A DNA stretch of 64,000 nucleotides from Aplectana chamaeleonis (GCA_029168955.1 JAPDOI010001818.1:1-64000), one strand, 5' to 3'; numbered from the stretch's first letter, positions 45,787 to 56,861 are shown. Numbers and translations are program-made. The notes: a model not told the origin generated them from the sequence alone.

Positions 45787-46978
45787 ATGCCCTGCGGGCA
45801 CATAGGTGCGGTTGCGGGCGCGGAACCCACATTTCGAATACGAATGTCCGCATGTGAAAACGCACCCAAAATTTCATGAACGCAACTTCAAGCCCATTGG
45901 GTCGGTGGAGCCTGTTTTCATGCCCTGAGGACACATAGGTGCTGTTTCGGGAATGAAAACCACATATAGTAATTGGCTACCCGAATGTGAAAACGCACCC
46001 CAAATTTCATGGGCGAAGCTCTAAGCCGAACAGCGCTACATAGGATGGGCGTAGCCTGTTTTCATGCCCCGAGGGCACATGGGTGCTGTTTCGGGCATGA
46101 AAACCACATATAGTAATTGGCTATCTAGATGTAAAAACGCACCCCAAATTTCATGGGCGAAGCTCTAAGCCGAACAGCGCTACATGGGATGGGCGTAGCC
46201 TGTTTTCATGCCCCGAGGGCACATAGGTGCTGTTTCGGGCATGAAGACCATATATAGTAATTGGCTATCTAGATGTAAAAACGCACCCTATATTTCATGG
46301 CCGCAGCTTTGAGCCCAACAGCGCTACATAGGGTGGGGTCCATGAAAAAATCGATAGCTGTGAAATAATTACAAGTATTTAACGAAATTTGGATTAGGGA
46401 GTTTCGCGTTGCTACAACGTAAACCTAGTCGCGGACCCAAGTAATTGATTTCATTCTTTTAACGGTTAAAAACGGTTTTTGAAGACCCATTTTCAGGTGT
46501 GATACAATCGATTGTATCACACCTAAAAATGGGTCTTCAAAGACCGTTTTTGTGAAATTAAGAATGAAATCTTAACAAAAGAATGAAGTCTATCACTTGA
46601 GTCCGTGACTAGGTTTTCCGCACGTTGTAGCAACGCGAAACTCCCTAATTCAAATTTTGTTAAATACTTGTAATTATTTCGCAGCCATCGATTTTTTCAT
46701 GGACCCCACCCTATGTAGCGCTATTGGGCTTAAAGCTGCGGCCATGAAATTTTGGGTGCGTTTTCACATACGGATACTCAATTACTGAATGTGGTTTTTA
46801 TGCCTGAAACCGCACCTATGTGCCCTCAGGGCATGAAAACATGCTCCGCCCATCCAATGTGGCGCTGTTCGGCTTAGAGTTTCGTCCACGAAATTTGGGG
46901 TGCGTTTTCACATCTGAATAGCCAATTACTAAATGTGGTTTCCATTCTCGAAACCGCACCTATGTGTCCTCAGGGCAC
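45787..46978. mobile_element. 1.2-kb foldback element with internal 144-bp tandem repeats
   Basis: A zero-spacer palindrome is centred at 46,509 (GATACAATCGATTGTATC). The right arm is about 470 bp; the left arm contains the same unit plus extra tandem copies. The unit starts CCTGTTTTCATGCCC(C/T)GAGGG and recurs at 45,911, 46,055 and 46,199 (period 144 bp), with a partial copy at 45,787 and two inverse copies on the right arm. Arms diverge by about 10%. No ORF. Confidence 0.85.
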
Positions 46979-47159
46979 TAATCAATGTTCAGCCATTGAA
47001 CAAACATTTGGTGTCATTCCTTCAGGAGTGTTGTTTGTGTCTGCTTTCGTGGAGAACATTTATTTATTGCGTTATCAGGAATAATTGATATAATCGAGGC
47101 ATCCATGTAGTCTTCATCTAAAAATTCGTCAACTATAAAAATATGCGAAGTTAGGACCT

Positions 47160-47206
47160 CCCCCCCCCCCCGTCGCCGCCATCACTTTTTCCCAGGGGGG
47201 GGGGGG
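47160..47206. repeat. C12...G12 hairpin
   Basis: Twelve C (47,160-47,171) and twelve G (47,195-47,206) are separated by 23 nt, a homopolymer inverted repeat. The exact run lengths may be affected by sequencing. Confidence 0.75.
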
Positions 47207-47357
47207 CTGAGCAAATCGCTTGACTTGGGTGGGGGGTCGGACCAATGTTGGGTTGCATCACACCTCGCGCCGTAACCTGCTCAGAACACAACGCTTACGC
47301 ATTTTGAAGAGTCAAAAACTATACATCAGGAATAATATGTATGGTTTCAGTATTCGA

Positions 47358-47470
47358 TTTAGTCTGACGCATGGACCAGGCGGCTGGCCGTGTGGTGTTG
47401 GCGGCAGCACAGGCTAATGGCGTTTCGATCGCCCGCGCGGTGATCTACCCCGTCCATTCATCAGACTAAA
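47358..47470. mobile_element. Small TIR element, 113 bp
   Basis: TTTAGTCTGA at the left end and its complement TCAGACTAAA at the right end bound a GC-rich core (GGCGGCTGGCCGTGTGG and GCGTTTCGATCGCCCGCG). Flanks show only a short ATTC similarity, so assignment as a MITE is tentative. Confidence 0.5.
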
Positions 47471-47814
47471 ATTCTTACGTGAACTCAACATAGTTCCCTG
47501 ATGGTTGTTCGAGGTGGATGGTACAAAACAACCATACCCTTCAGTATTTATTATTTCTATTGACACTGCCTTGCATTTCTGGAAATCCCATATTATGACC
47601 CCAACCGAACCTTCCGCAAGGTCCGCGCAGCATTTATGCGAGTTCGTAACGGTCGAGCGGCCTTATGGTAGCCTCACTGATCCGGTTCCGACACTGACCG
47701 GCTCCGGCTGAGATTTTTACAAAGGGCACTATCGGAGGTAATAATACGGAGCGGTGCCTGAGGGCCGCAACTGCGCACCGACGGCAACTGTATCCGATGC
47801 AGGCATGTGCGAGA

Positions 47815-48850
47815 ATCTTTGAAACCGAAAAACGAAAAATTTTCGGTTTTGAAACCGAAAAATTCCGAAAAAACCGAAAAAAGTTTTTGTCTTTCAGAAC
47901 GTCTTCTTTCCGCAAGTACATATTTTTCGTTGGAAAAACAACGCAACGTAATTATAGTGCCCCAAATGATGACCCAATTATGTTTTCTTATAGTTAGAGA
48001 AACAAAAATATCCGCAGTCACATACTCTTGTGAGGGTTTCTAGCCTTGCTGCGGTAGCGATTCCCCACAGAATTGCAATTCTGAACGCAATCTGGAACTC
48101 CTACTGTAGTCAACATGTTCTTTAATACTGCGGCACGATTCTCTGAACATTTCGTCCACAATTTCACCTCGTAGAAATTGAAAATCGTCCATAAACGGAA
48201 AAAAAACTCTGCTTAGAGACGAACATCTCATAACACATGTTCGATTTCAGTGCGAGCGGTCGCGTCGCGGTTAGCACTGACCAATACCTCGTGGTCCGCC
48301 GGTAGGCCAAACGCAGCAGCGAATTTGGAACTTTTCAGAAATACCATTAGTTGAGGTGAAGAACGAAATTTTCGAAAAATGTTTCGAAATGTTTTTCGTT
48401 CTTTTTCGTTCGTTCGAAAATTCGTCGAACGGAACTTTTTTCAGATTCCCTTTGTTCAAAATTTTTTCGAACGAAAATTTTTCAATTTTCGTTAGTTCAA
48501 AATACGATTTTTCGAAATTTTTTTGAAATTCGTTCGTTCTGAATACTTCTGAACAAATTTCGAAAGAAGTTTGAGATTTCCGACAAGTTTCGAAAGAATT
48601 TCGAAATTTTCAATGAATTTCGTAAAAAATACGAAAATTCGAAACAAATAGAAATTTCGATTACTTCCGAATTTCGTTCGTTCGACCGAATGAAATCTCG
48701 AGAGTTTTTCGAAATTCGTACGCAATTTTTTGAATTTTCCTTCGTTCGAAATTGTTTCGGACGAATTTTTTTCATTTTTCGTTCGTTCGAAACGGTTTCG
48801 AGCGAAAAATTTTCGATTTTCGCTGGATCGACATTTTTTTCGAAATTGTA
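47815..48850. repeat. Low-complexity TTCG/CGAAA tract
   Basis: 47,818-47,885 is built from CCGAAAAA and TTTTCGG words. 48,359-48,840 is an interrupted tract of TTCGAAA, TTTTCGTTCGTTCG and CGAAATTT words. Open frames of 100-165 codons on both strands through it are caused by composition (Lys/Asn/Glu/Arg or Phe/Ser runs) and are not accepted as genes. Confidence 0.75.
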
Positions 48851-48860
48851 CAACTATACT

Positions 48861-49572
48861 GTGCAGCCATTTCAGAAGCATCCTCTGTTTCCGAGTGAAA
48901 TTTTTTTTAGTTCGTCTCGTGCGTTTACGCGCGTACGCTGCATCTCCTTCTCTCCATACTTTCTCGCTGTCTCTACCCTTGCTTCGCACAAGCGCGCAAG
49001 GGAACAGAGTAAATTTGGCTCGGAACCAGAGGATAATAATTTCTTTTTGGTTCTATCGCTACCTTTTATATTAAAAAAGAGAAATATATCGTTTGAAACT
49101 TACTTACTCTTCTCAAAACGTTGCAGCTTAGTTGACTGTCTTGCGGTTTCGAGGTATTGCACTTCTGAAACGAGAGGCTGTTTGGAGGTCAAACTGAGAT
49201 AATGTTCCTTCAGCGTTACTAGCTACTCAGGTCCGGAATGTACCAGAGTTTTACCAGAAGTTTCCCAGTAATTACTGGTAAACGTGCAATTACCACAAGT
49301 TTACGGAAGTTCACGGAAAATTTATTGGAGAATATCCCGTAATCCTCGGATTGAGCCGATTCTATCAGATTATCGGACATTTACTACAAGATTTCTCCGT
49401 AAATCTCCAGAAACTCCTAGTAATCTTTCCAAAAACTTACAAAGTCTGCGAGATCCAGGAATTAGCGCTTCTTGACCCGTATTGTCATTGGGGAGCCCCA
49501 AGCGACGGTGAAAACGCATGAACGCACACGTCTACGCTCCTCCCAGCCACCGCACGCGCAAACCTAGGCGCA
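48861..49572. other. No gene seen; degenerate TTACC/GGTAA repeats
   Basis: 49,240-49,450 carries ACCAGAAGTTT, AATTACTGGTAAA and TTACCACAAGTTTAC words like those at 54,925-55,095. AGGGTAGAGACAGCG, seen on the minus strand near 48,970, also occurs at about 53,268. Nothing else assigned. Confidence 0.4.
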
Positions 49573-50672
49573 CTCGGGCCAGCTTTATGCTTGCATGTTT
49601 GGCCACGCTCTGGACTACCTATCATTCATATATAGCGGAAATCGTTACGCTTACGCATGGCTGCGGTCACGCGTCGCGGGAATAATGAATGCGGCTGTAC
49701 AGGTGTCACTCGCCCGCATGCGCGCACTACTCTCACACTCACGCGCGTTTGCGGAAACACATGTAAGAGTTTGCGCGCGTATCTACATGTACGCACCCAC
49801 GCGTACATACATGCGCGTGGCTCGTATATACAGGTACGCGAGTCTAAACCCGCTCACAAATACGTCGCTCACGGGGCTCATGCGCGCGCCTATACACTAG
49901 CACACACGCGTGTACAAACACAAGCACATCATCGCGCTATCACGCGCACACATATACCTGCGCACACATGCTAGTACATTTGCTCATGCAAATGCACGCG
50001 CACGTGCGCGTGTTTGTACGTGCACATAACCACAAAGAAAATCTTGCGTGTTTGCGAGTAGACACTTGCGCGCGTACGTACACGCTCGCACACACGCGAG
50101 CACATTTGCCCATGCACCTGCACGTGCAAGCGCGCGTGTTCGCATTCGCACACAAACATGAGCAAGTTCTTGCGCCTACGCGCGCAGACATTTGTGCGCG
50201 TATGTACACGCACGCGAACCCGTCTGTATTAATGCACTTGAACATTGGCCTACACGTGTTTGCTAAAACAAGCGCATCGCCGCACTATAACGCGTACACA
50301 TACACGTGCGCACACACGCCAGCACAACTGCTCATGCACGCGCTTGTGTGCATGTTCGCATGCGCACATAAACAAGTGAATTTTAGCACTCCTGCGCATA
50401 GGCATTTGTGCGTGTAAGTACACACACGCACGCTTCCGCCCGTTCACATAGAAGCGCGCCTACACAGTGGCGCATGCGCGTGCACAAACACAAGCACATC
50501 ATCGCGCTCTTATGCGTGCACGTCTGGGCACACTAACATATACATACACACGCGTAAGCCCACACATAGCAATTATACATACACAGATATGCGCGCACAC
50601 GAACACAAGCAAATTCCTGCGAGTAAACATTAGCGCGTACATACACGCGCACGCGCGCACATGCGCACGCAC
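49573..50672. repeat. 1.1-kb alternating purine-pyrimidine repeat tract
   Basis: Dominated by CACACG, CGCGTAC, GTGCGCG and ACATAC words on both strands. Higher-order similarity is present: AG(T/C)ACATTTGC(T/C)CATGCA modules start at 49,973 and 50,099 (126 bp apart), with a weaker copy at 50,322. ACAAACACAAGCACATCATC occurs at 49,914 and 50,481. The ORFs here (up to 149 codons) are composition artefacts rich in His, Ala, Arg and Thr. Long RY alternation favours left-handed DNA in vitro. Confidence 0.85.
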
Positions 50673-50683
50673 GTATCGTTGGC

Positions 50684-50824
50684 ATGGATTCTAATGAGAC
50701 TTTGCGTTCTCCATCGAAGATTGACGCAAAGTCGGTCATTCGGAAGCTGCCGCATTGTTGGCATGTTCGCACACGTTTGATCACGTTATCGACCCTTATG
50801 GTCGTGCCAACACACGTGCGATGA
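50684..50824 (+). CDS. Possible short coding segment, unidentified
   Basis: ATG at 50,684 opens 46 codons starting MDSNETLRSPSKIDAKSVIR, ending at TGA 50,822. Its composition changes sharply from the RY tract just upstream and looks protein-like. No domain is recognised and no donor site was identified; the overlapping minus frame is also open. It may be the first exon of the gene suggested by 51,291-51,398, or chance. Confidence 0.2.
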   Translation: MDSNETLRSPSKIDAKSVIRKLPHCWHVRTRLITLSTLMVVPTHVR

Positions 50825-51290
50825 CGCCATCGACGATGTCTCGTTCACGTTTCCAGATATCTCGTTTCATTCTGCTCCGATTCTGATTTAGGCTTTTTTT
50901 CCTATGTCTTTACCTTGCCCCCTTTGACATTGTTTTAAACTTTGTTGGAATGAAGGAACAGTAGGGAGAAGAGCATATTTCTGAAAAAAACTTCTTCTAA
51001 AGGGAAATGAAACGAATTCACCTGAGAAAAACAGTATTTCTTCTCCTTTTTTTCGAGGTTGTCATGTATTCGGTTTACATCAAGGAAGCATCAGAGGGAA
51101 GACATTTTTAAACAAAAGGTGGGGGGGGAGTTTTTTGGTTTTTTTTCAAAACGTTTTTAAATAGCAAGTTTCTCGTTCCGGTAGTTGTCCGATCTACATT
51201 CTTTCCATATGGGTTCTCCGTTTTAATTGTTTTCTCATCGTCTTTTTCAGAGGTGCTAGATTTCGAAGTTATGTATTTATGATTTTTTAG

Positions 51291-51398
51291 CGTGACCGAT
51301 GTTCACCTCACAGTACATAGCTCCACGATCGTTTTCCGCAATGGTTGGATCCAGCCTGTTCATCGCGGTAAGGCAAAATTGAAGCTGGAAGATATCGA
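51291..51398 (+). CDS. Candidate internal exon, unidentified
   Basis: Between a strong acceptor (GATTTTTTAG) and a strong donor (GTAAGTG) lies a 108-bp segment with one frame open throughout, reading VTDVHLTVHSSTIVFRNGWI and then QPVHRGKAKLKLEDI. The other two frames have stops. An alternative donor (GTAAGG) at 51,368 would shorten it. Hydrophobic-polar alternation suggests a beta-rich domain, but I recognise no family. No partner exons found. Confidence 0.3.
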
Positions 51399-51460
51399 GT
51401 AAGTGTGGTGAATTTTCGTACTCTTATTCATAAATGACCGTATGAGTATAAGCCTAGCTT

Positions 51461-51958
51461 GACCGGATGAGTCCTGGTAATTCTAGCTTACGGAGCTTGA
51501 CCTTTCGGCTCCTGGAAATGCGCCAGCAGTGAATTTCTGTAGTCAAGGCGGGACCTGCTGCCACGCGTCGGCGGCGCACCTTTAATCCTAGCATTGTTGC
51601 TTTGAAATTGAAAAGCGATTAGGTTCCTTCCTAAAGTAATCCACAGAGTGATGGCCTTCACGAGCTTCAGTCAATTCTGAGCGAAAATTTCACAATAGCT
51701 CTAGCGAGAAAAACGAGTTTTGGCCAGTACGTTTTTGAGAAGCTATATTTAGATATCAGTGATGAATCATGTATCGAAGAACAGCATTTCCATTCCCCAA
51801 TGGATGAAACCTGATACAATGATGTGCAGAATTGCGCTGCGAAAGCTGAAGGTGCGTCACATACGCACGGCTGTGGTCCTGCCACGACTACCGTAGCACA
51901 CTGCTAGTGCATTGCCAGGAGCCGGAACGTCAAGCTCCGTAAGCTCCAATGTCCGGTC
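51461..51958. mobile_element. Foldback element with about 75-bp arms
   Basis: Left AGCTTACGGAGCTTGAC (from 51,486) with TTTCGGCTCCTGG and GCCAGCAGTG pairs with right CAAGCTCCGTAAGCT, CCAGGAGCCGG and CACTGCTAGTGC. Outer GACCGGA/TCCGGTC match at the two ends. The unique core is about 300 bp without a recognisable gene. Confidence 0.75.
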
Positions 51959-52242
51959 GGAGCATGGAGCGGAGCGGTCGGTCACGACAAAATATGTTAG
52001 CGGTAAGGAGATTTTGGTACGTGATAAGCCCGATAAGCCTTTCTTCGACCGGCTTGAAATGAGGGAGCTAGGCTATACTTATCTACTGATCTAGAGGTGG
52101 CTCTTATGTTGATACAGCTGTAGGTATAGCCTAGGCCGCTCATTTTGCGCCGGCCGAAGTGAGGCCTATCGGGATTATCATGTCAAAATCTCATTATCAC
52201 TGTTATATTTTGCCATGACCGACCGCTCCGCTGCTTACTCCG
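51958..52242. mobile_element. Foldback MITE abutting the previous one
   Basis: CAGCGGAGCGGTCGGTCATGG, seen on the minus strand at the right end, matches GGAGCGGAGCGGTCGGTCACG at the left. Pairing continues through GAGATTTTG and CGATA(A/G)GCC to GCTAGGCTATAC/GTATAGCC near the centre (about 52,110). Arms are about 125 bp. A one-arm relative is at about 55,830-55,915. Confidence 0.8.
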
Positions 52243-53789
52243 CCCGGACTCATCAGAGCGGCCTTGGCTTTTAGTGTTGTACCCTCCATTTCGGAACGAA
52301 ATTTTCTCGCTGGAGGACGACTTATCTCCCTTTTGCCCATGGTTGATACCAGCACAATAAAGGAACAAACCAAATTTCGTTCTAAAGTAGAGGGCAGGTG
52401 CCGCAAAAATAATCAAAGATGTCTTCGTTTTCAAAAAGTAACGGCAATCGAGGGGTTGGCCACGGTGGATTATGAACCTGGGTGAGCTGTTGGATATCTT
52501 TGTTGAACGAAATTGTGACTTGGGCTTGAACAATTCTCCGATTTTTGTCAAGTGATAAGATCTAAAGTTGTGTGTGATTCATCATCAGTGCCAAAGGTTT
52601 ACGCGTTCCAAGGTTTAAAGCCTTGCCATAAATGGGTGGGGGGAGGACTGCGCCTTCACTAGCACCAGTTCAGAGTTTCCTCTAATTGACTAAGCCTACC
52701 CTTTAGCCCCAGCGCATCACGCGCGGGTATTTCCTCGGAGTGTGGATGCATTCCGCGCTCTTCACGTGCGTAGTATTTTGTCCCCTTTCAACGTACTAGT
52801 GGGTTTTGGCAAGGACTAGAAGCCAGATAGCAAGCGTTGCTCAGAAACAACGGGTAAAAGTAGAAAGAAAAAGTCGAACATGATGTTTGAGGCTTTTTTG
52901 ACTTTTTAAAGAGGTGCTCACAGCAAAACTAGCATTAGTTACCTATATCACTTTAACTGGTTGAATCTCAGCAGGTCTGCAGATGCGCGTGCACGCGAAA
53001 ATTGCGGCAGCGCGGTTGGTGGTCCTAATGTTTCCCAATCGCGTAAAAAGGGGAACCGGGGTAAGAACGAAGCGCGCGATTGGACGAAATGCGGCTAGCG
53101 TCCTATCACGCACCTCGCTCCTCCCCGTTTCGCCCGCCTCTGCGTTCGGAAAACATTACGTTCACCAACCCTGCAGCGGCAACGACTTGGTTGTTGTTAC
53201 TGGCAACCGGCTGTCGCTGAAGTATACTAATGCCCGTAATGTGCTCCTTCGCGTGCGCATGCGGAGCGAGGGTAGAGACAGCGCTAGCGCATCGGAGAAA
53301 AAGACTCAGCATACATCCCTTGTAAGTAGCCATTGCCGGCTTCAAGAATACCATAGACCTAGCCAATTGAGTTTTTGTAATAAGACGAAGATAGGCCAAA
53401 CCAGCTACGATGGTGAAAATTGTAGATTTTCCTCAGTTTTGTGTCTATGATGAAAAATTTTCATATTGTCGCCTTTTGTCAGAAAAGGAAGTATCTTGAA
53501 AATTGTGAAAAGTAACTACAAACGCTTTTGCACTATATACACGTCGTTCCATTCGCACCTAGGCTAAAGAATGGAAAAAGGTAAAAAAATACGCCAGAAA
53601 TCTTGTAATCGAAGAAACCTTGATGACGTCATTGAAGTTCTTGCAATTTCTCAAAATAATGGTCTTAACTACGCGGGACAATTGTTATACAACGACGAAA
53701 TCGCGACGAAGCTCACGTAGTTCTTTTTCAGTCAACGGTGAATCGGTCACAGTTGCTCACTTACGAAACAGCACAGAAGTCTCATCATA
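52243..53789. other. No assignable gene
   Basis: ORFs at 52,183-52,551 (minus) and 52,983-53,450 (plus, 155 codons) have no recognisable domain. The latter lies in a GC-rich stretch (52,980-53,290) that partly resembles sequence near 48,970, which suggests a repeat rather than an exon. Confidence 0.4.
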
Positions 53790-54140
53790 TTGGATTTAGA
53801 AAATGAGTCGGCATTCCGAGAATTCAAAACGTGGTACTTTTCGATATTTTTCACGCGATTCGGCGTCGACTGTATTTTTACACACGTAGACTATGTTCTC
53901 ATCAATTATGTAAGCAGAAGAATACCTTGCAGATGGATCCGTCTGCCTGGTCCAAGGCACAAAGCAGTGATGGAGATTCAACAACTACTGACTCAGCGGA
54001 CGAATATTGTGAATACAGTATACAAAACAAGCGCAGATGTCATTACGGACTTTCCCCTAACATTGCAGTCTGATGCGCAGATGCTGCGGTATACGCTCCG
54101 ATCCGGCTCCGACATAATGGGTGCACTATTGTGTAGTTGA
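53790..54140 (+). CDS. Unidentified ORF or exon pair region
   Basis: A 116-codon frame is open from 53,790 and reads, in its second half, RTNIVNTVYKTSADVITDF and QMLRYTLRSGSDIMG. A different frame gives a plausible exon directly after an acceptor-like ACCTTGCAG at 53,933: MDPSAWSKAQSSDGDSTTTD then SADEYCEYSIQNKRRCHYG, to TGA at about 54,073. Both cannot be coding; neither matches a family I know. Recorded because this is one of the few non-repetitive open stretches. Confidence 0.25.
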   Translation: MDLENESAFREFKTWYFSIFFTRFGVDCIFTHVDYVLINYVSRRIPCRWIRLPGPRHKAVMEIQQLLTQRTNIVNTVYKTSADVITDFPLTLQSDAQMLRYTLRSGSDIMGALLCS

Positions 54141-54355
54141 GATTCAGTTGAATAAAAATGTTAAAGAATTGTGTGCGATCCTCCTCATTTAGTGAAAATA
54201 GAAAATTTGTGAAAATGTCAACGCTGGTTCATAAAAGAGGGTTCTGGATGTGAGAAATGGGTAAACAGGACCAGTCGCAGAGTACCGAATCACGGATGGG
54301 AAATCTAGAGATTTTGAAAGTTCCACTAAGAGGCGCTTTTCACGGAATACTTCGC

Positions 54356-54870
54356 CCTTGAGCTTTCACTGAAAAAACAATGGTGGTACCCCTCAGAAGC
54401 AGAACAGCGTTGAAAAAACGTATCTAAACGCATTCTCAGAGGCGATGAACGGCTTCAAAAATATTCCTTTGGGCAGGGTGGGCCTACTTGGGTTCAGCTG
54501 CTGTCCTCAACACCTACACGACTATATAACTGCCACTTCTTCACGTGGTATTATCAGCGGTGATTTTTATTGAAATACGCAATAATTTGAGAATTAGTTG
54601 TCGAAAATGTCCGGAAAAATTTGTCAGGCAAAAAGCTGACAAAACTTTGCGTACTTCAATAAAAACTACTGATAATCGCAGGTCAAGAATTGGCAGTGAT
54701 AGAGTCGTATCGGTGTTGAGGACAACAACTGAACATAAGGGGGCCGACCCTGACCAATGGAATATGTTTCAAAGTCGCTTCTTGTCTCTGGGAATGCTTT
54801 TATATCCGTTTTTTCAAGGCTGTTCTGCTTCTGAGGCCTACCACCACTGTTTCTCAGTGGAAACTCAAGG
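54356..54870. mobile_element. Foldback element, 515 bp, about 230-bp arms
   Basis: CCTTGAGCTTTCACTG (left) and CAGTGGAAACTCAAGG (right) start arms that pair through CAGAAGCAGAACAGC, TTGAAAAAACG, GTCCTCAACACC and GATTATCAG-like words to a centre near 54,613. Overall similarity is about 80-85%. The subterminal CAGAAGCAGAACAGCGTTG motif is shared with family Z, which hints at common origin. Confidence 0.8.
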
Positions 54871-54924
54871 GAGGAGTTTATCATGAGCAGCATTTTTAAT
54901 TACGGAAGATTTTGGCATGTTGCT

Positions 54925-55095
54925 GGAAAATTCTGATGGATTACCGGAAAATTCTGACAGATTACCAGACGATTCTGACAGATTTCTGAAAAAGTTCTGA
55001 CAGATTTCGGAAAAATTCTGACAGATTACGAGAAAATTACCACTAACAGAGGGCAAAATATTTCGGAAATCTGCCAGAATTTTCCGGTAATCTCC
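54925..55095. repeat. 21-bp tandem repeat with inverted end
   Basis: The unit GGAAAATTCTGACAGATTACC starts at 54,925, 54,946 and 54,967 and repeats degenerately to about 55,045 (about 5.5 copies). CTGCCAGAATTTTCCGG at 55,070 is an inverse copy. A related stretch is at 49,240-49,450. Confidence 0.8.
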
Positions 55096-56750
55096 GGACC
55101 TGAGTACAATACGAAGAGAAAAGAGAAAAAGCAATCACCCGTGGAACGCTAATCAAGTTGGCGTGTCCCGCCGGTGCGACACGGTATACGGTGACGCAAT
55201 ACTGTATACAGTAGTGACTAGTTTAATTTTGTGAGCGCGTCCATTCCAGTGTGCGCTGTGTAGCTGCGGAAAAGCCCATATCGCACGGCAAGTCGAGTTC
55301 TACCGGATCGCGGCGTTCCATATGGATACAATACGAGTTTTGTTGAAGTATTCTGTAAATAATAAGTACTAATTATTGCAGTAACAGCCTGAATCGCTAT
55401 CAAATATTTGTAATTTGTAAGTATAACCTAGCTCCATCATTTCGAGCCTGTCAATTAACGCTTATCGGGCTTCAAAAATCGCGGAAGAACATGCGACAGA
55501 CCAACAGAAATACTTGTCCAATAATTTTTCCTAAAAATCGAAAAACAAACACTTCATTTCTTTTTTTGGGGTATTCGGTTGAGGCACACCAATTTGCCCT
55601 CTCTGCAATGTCCAATATGCACCCCCTAAGGTTATCCGGGACGCGTGCCCAGCCCTGGCCACGACTTGGACCCTGCGGACCCCATTGGCCATTTTTACCC
55701 ATATGCAGGAAATAACTAAAGATTTTTTTTCTGCTCTCTACAATTTACAGAAATGTTAGCTCCGGGTTCATTTTTTTTTCTCATCTACATATAGCCTATC
55801 TGACGCCAATTAGTCCGGGCGTAACATGCAGCGAAGCGGTCGGTCATGGCAAAATGTAACAGTGATATGAGCCTTACTTCAAACGGCTTGCGATGAAGAA
55901 GAGAGGTTATAAGAGATGAATGCAAATGCAGAAAAAACTGGAGACGCACTCGCTCAACCCATTCGGAAACGAGAGCAAAGTTAGGTTCAATGCAAGGTCT
56001 GCCTGCGCAGCCAAATGTTCAAAATTAATAAATAAAATAATATCTTCGAATTGTTTCAGAAATCGCTCCAAGTAGAAGGTGGATGACAATAAGTGACATC
56101 AGAGAATCGGCGGTGAATGAGAGAAAGAAGTCTAAAAAGCTCGCAAAACACATAAAATGATGCACTTTGTCCAACCAGCAACCGAACGAGATTTAGGAAT
56201 CGAATAGACGAATCAAACGCGAGAAGGGAGACTCCATCTCCTTGTGTCATTTAGACAGATCATAGAACCAACGTTTGAGAGGGAAGTACGATGAGCAAAT
56301 TCCTCTTTACTCTAGGATCCAACAGAAACGAAGACTATGCTAGATGCGAAAAAAAGTGGAAAATCGTTTTTTTCTTTTTGGTGTGGAGGTGGTAAATTCG
56401 CGAAACCGAGTCATCCTAGTGTTTCGAAAACCAAAATCCAAATAACTTATCTGTCATCATTTTTTCACCCAGACAAGATGTGGCAAAGAAGAGTTTGAAA
56501 CGTGTGTAGGTGAAAATAAGATGCCATTTGTCTAAAAAGACGATAAAAACATCCTTACAGCGAAAAAACGTTTTAGCTGGCCGTAAGATCGCGCAGAGTG
56601 AGTCCGTCAACAGGAGTCAGACCAGAGAGCACAACTCGGCAAATACTAGTCAAAGAGATGAACTTAACGAGTTGTAAGCGGACATGGGCGGAGATTTGTT
56701 CAGATTCATTCGTCGTCAGTTGTAACAGCTGCGACGGCTAATTGACTCAC
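55096..56750. other. No assignable gene; one arm of a foldback family at 55,830
   Basis: GGTCGGTCATGGCAAAATG at about 55,838 is a partial copy of the 51,958-52,242 family. Minus-strand ORFs at 55,907-56,250 have hydrophobic stretches but no recognised domain. After the exon at 56,751, TTTGACTAG at about 56,650 could be an acceptor for ICRVVLSGLTPVDGLTLRD, which runs into a stop. Confidence 0.4.
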
Positions 56751-56861
56751 CCCGAGTTTGCAAGCAAGTAACCACGCAGAACTGCTCCGAAAACCAAAAA
56801 TATCACCAGCTCCAATGATACAATGTTTGGGTCAGTAAGGAGAATCAGAATAGGAAAGATT
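56751..56861 (-). CDS. Candidate exon encoding a membrane-spanning segment
   Basis: On the minus strand, acceptor TCTTTTTCAG precedes and donor GTGAGTC follows a 111-bp segment open in one frame. It reads IFPILILLTDPNIVS and then LELVIFLVFGAVLRGYLLAN. This contains a hydrophobic stretch of about 15 residues consistent with a transmembrane helix. Both splice sites fit nematode consensus. The upstream open stretch at 57,020-57,220 (PVMLALREWRNRDVDLLRIE before CGTGAGG) is on the same strand but its splice phase does not join. No family recognised; it could be a remnant of a transporter or channel gene. Confidence 0.35.

Noticed and set aside
48492..49202. ORFs of 114-170 codons in the TTCG tract
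   Set aside because: Composition-driven, open on both strands and dominated by Phe/Ser/Arg or Lys/Asn/Glu runs.
49657..50417. ORFs of 100-149 codons in the RY tract
   Set aside because: Both strands are open because CACACG/CGCGTA words lack stops; His/Arg/Ala/Thr low complexity only.
52983..53450. 155-codon plus-strand ORF
   Set aside because: Lies in a GC-rich stretch related to sequence near 48.97 kb; no domain recognised.
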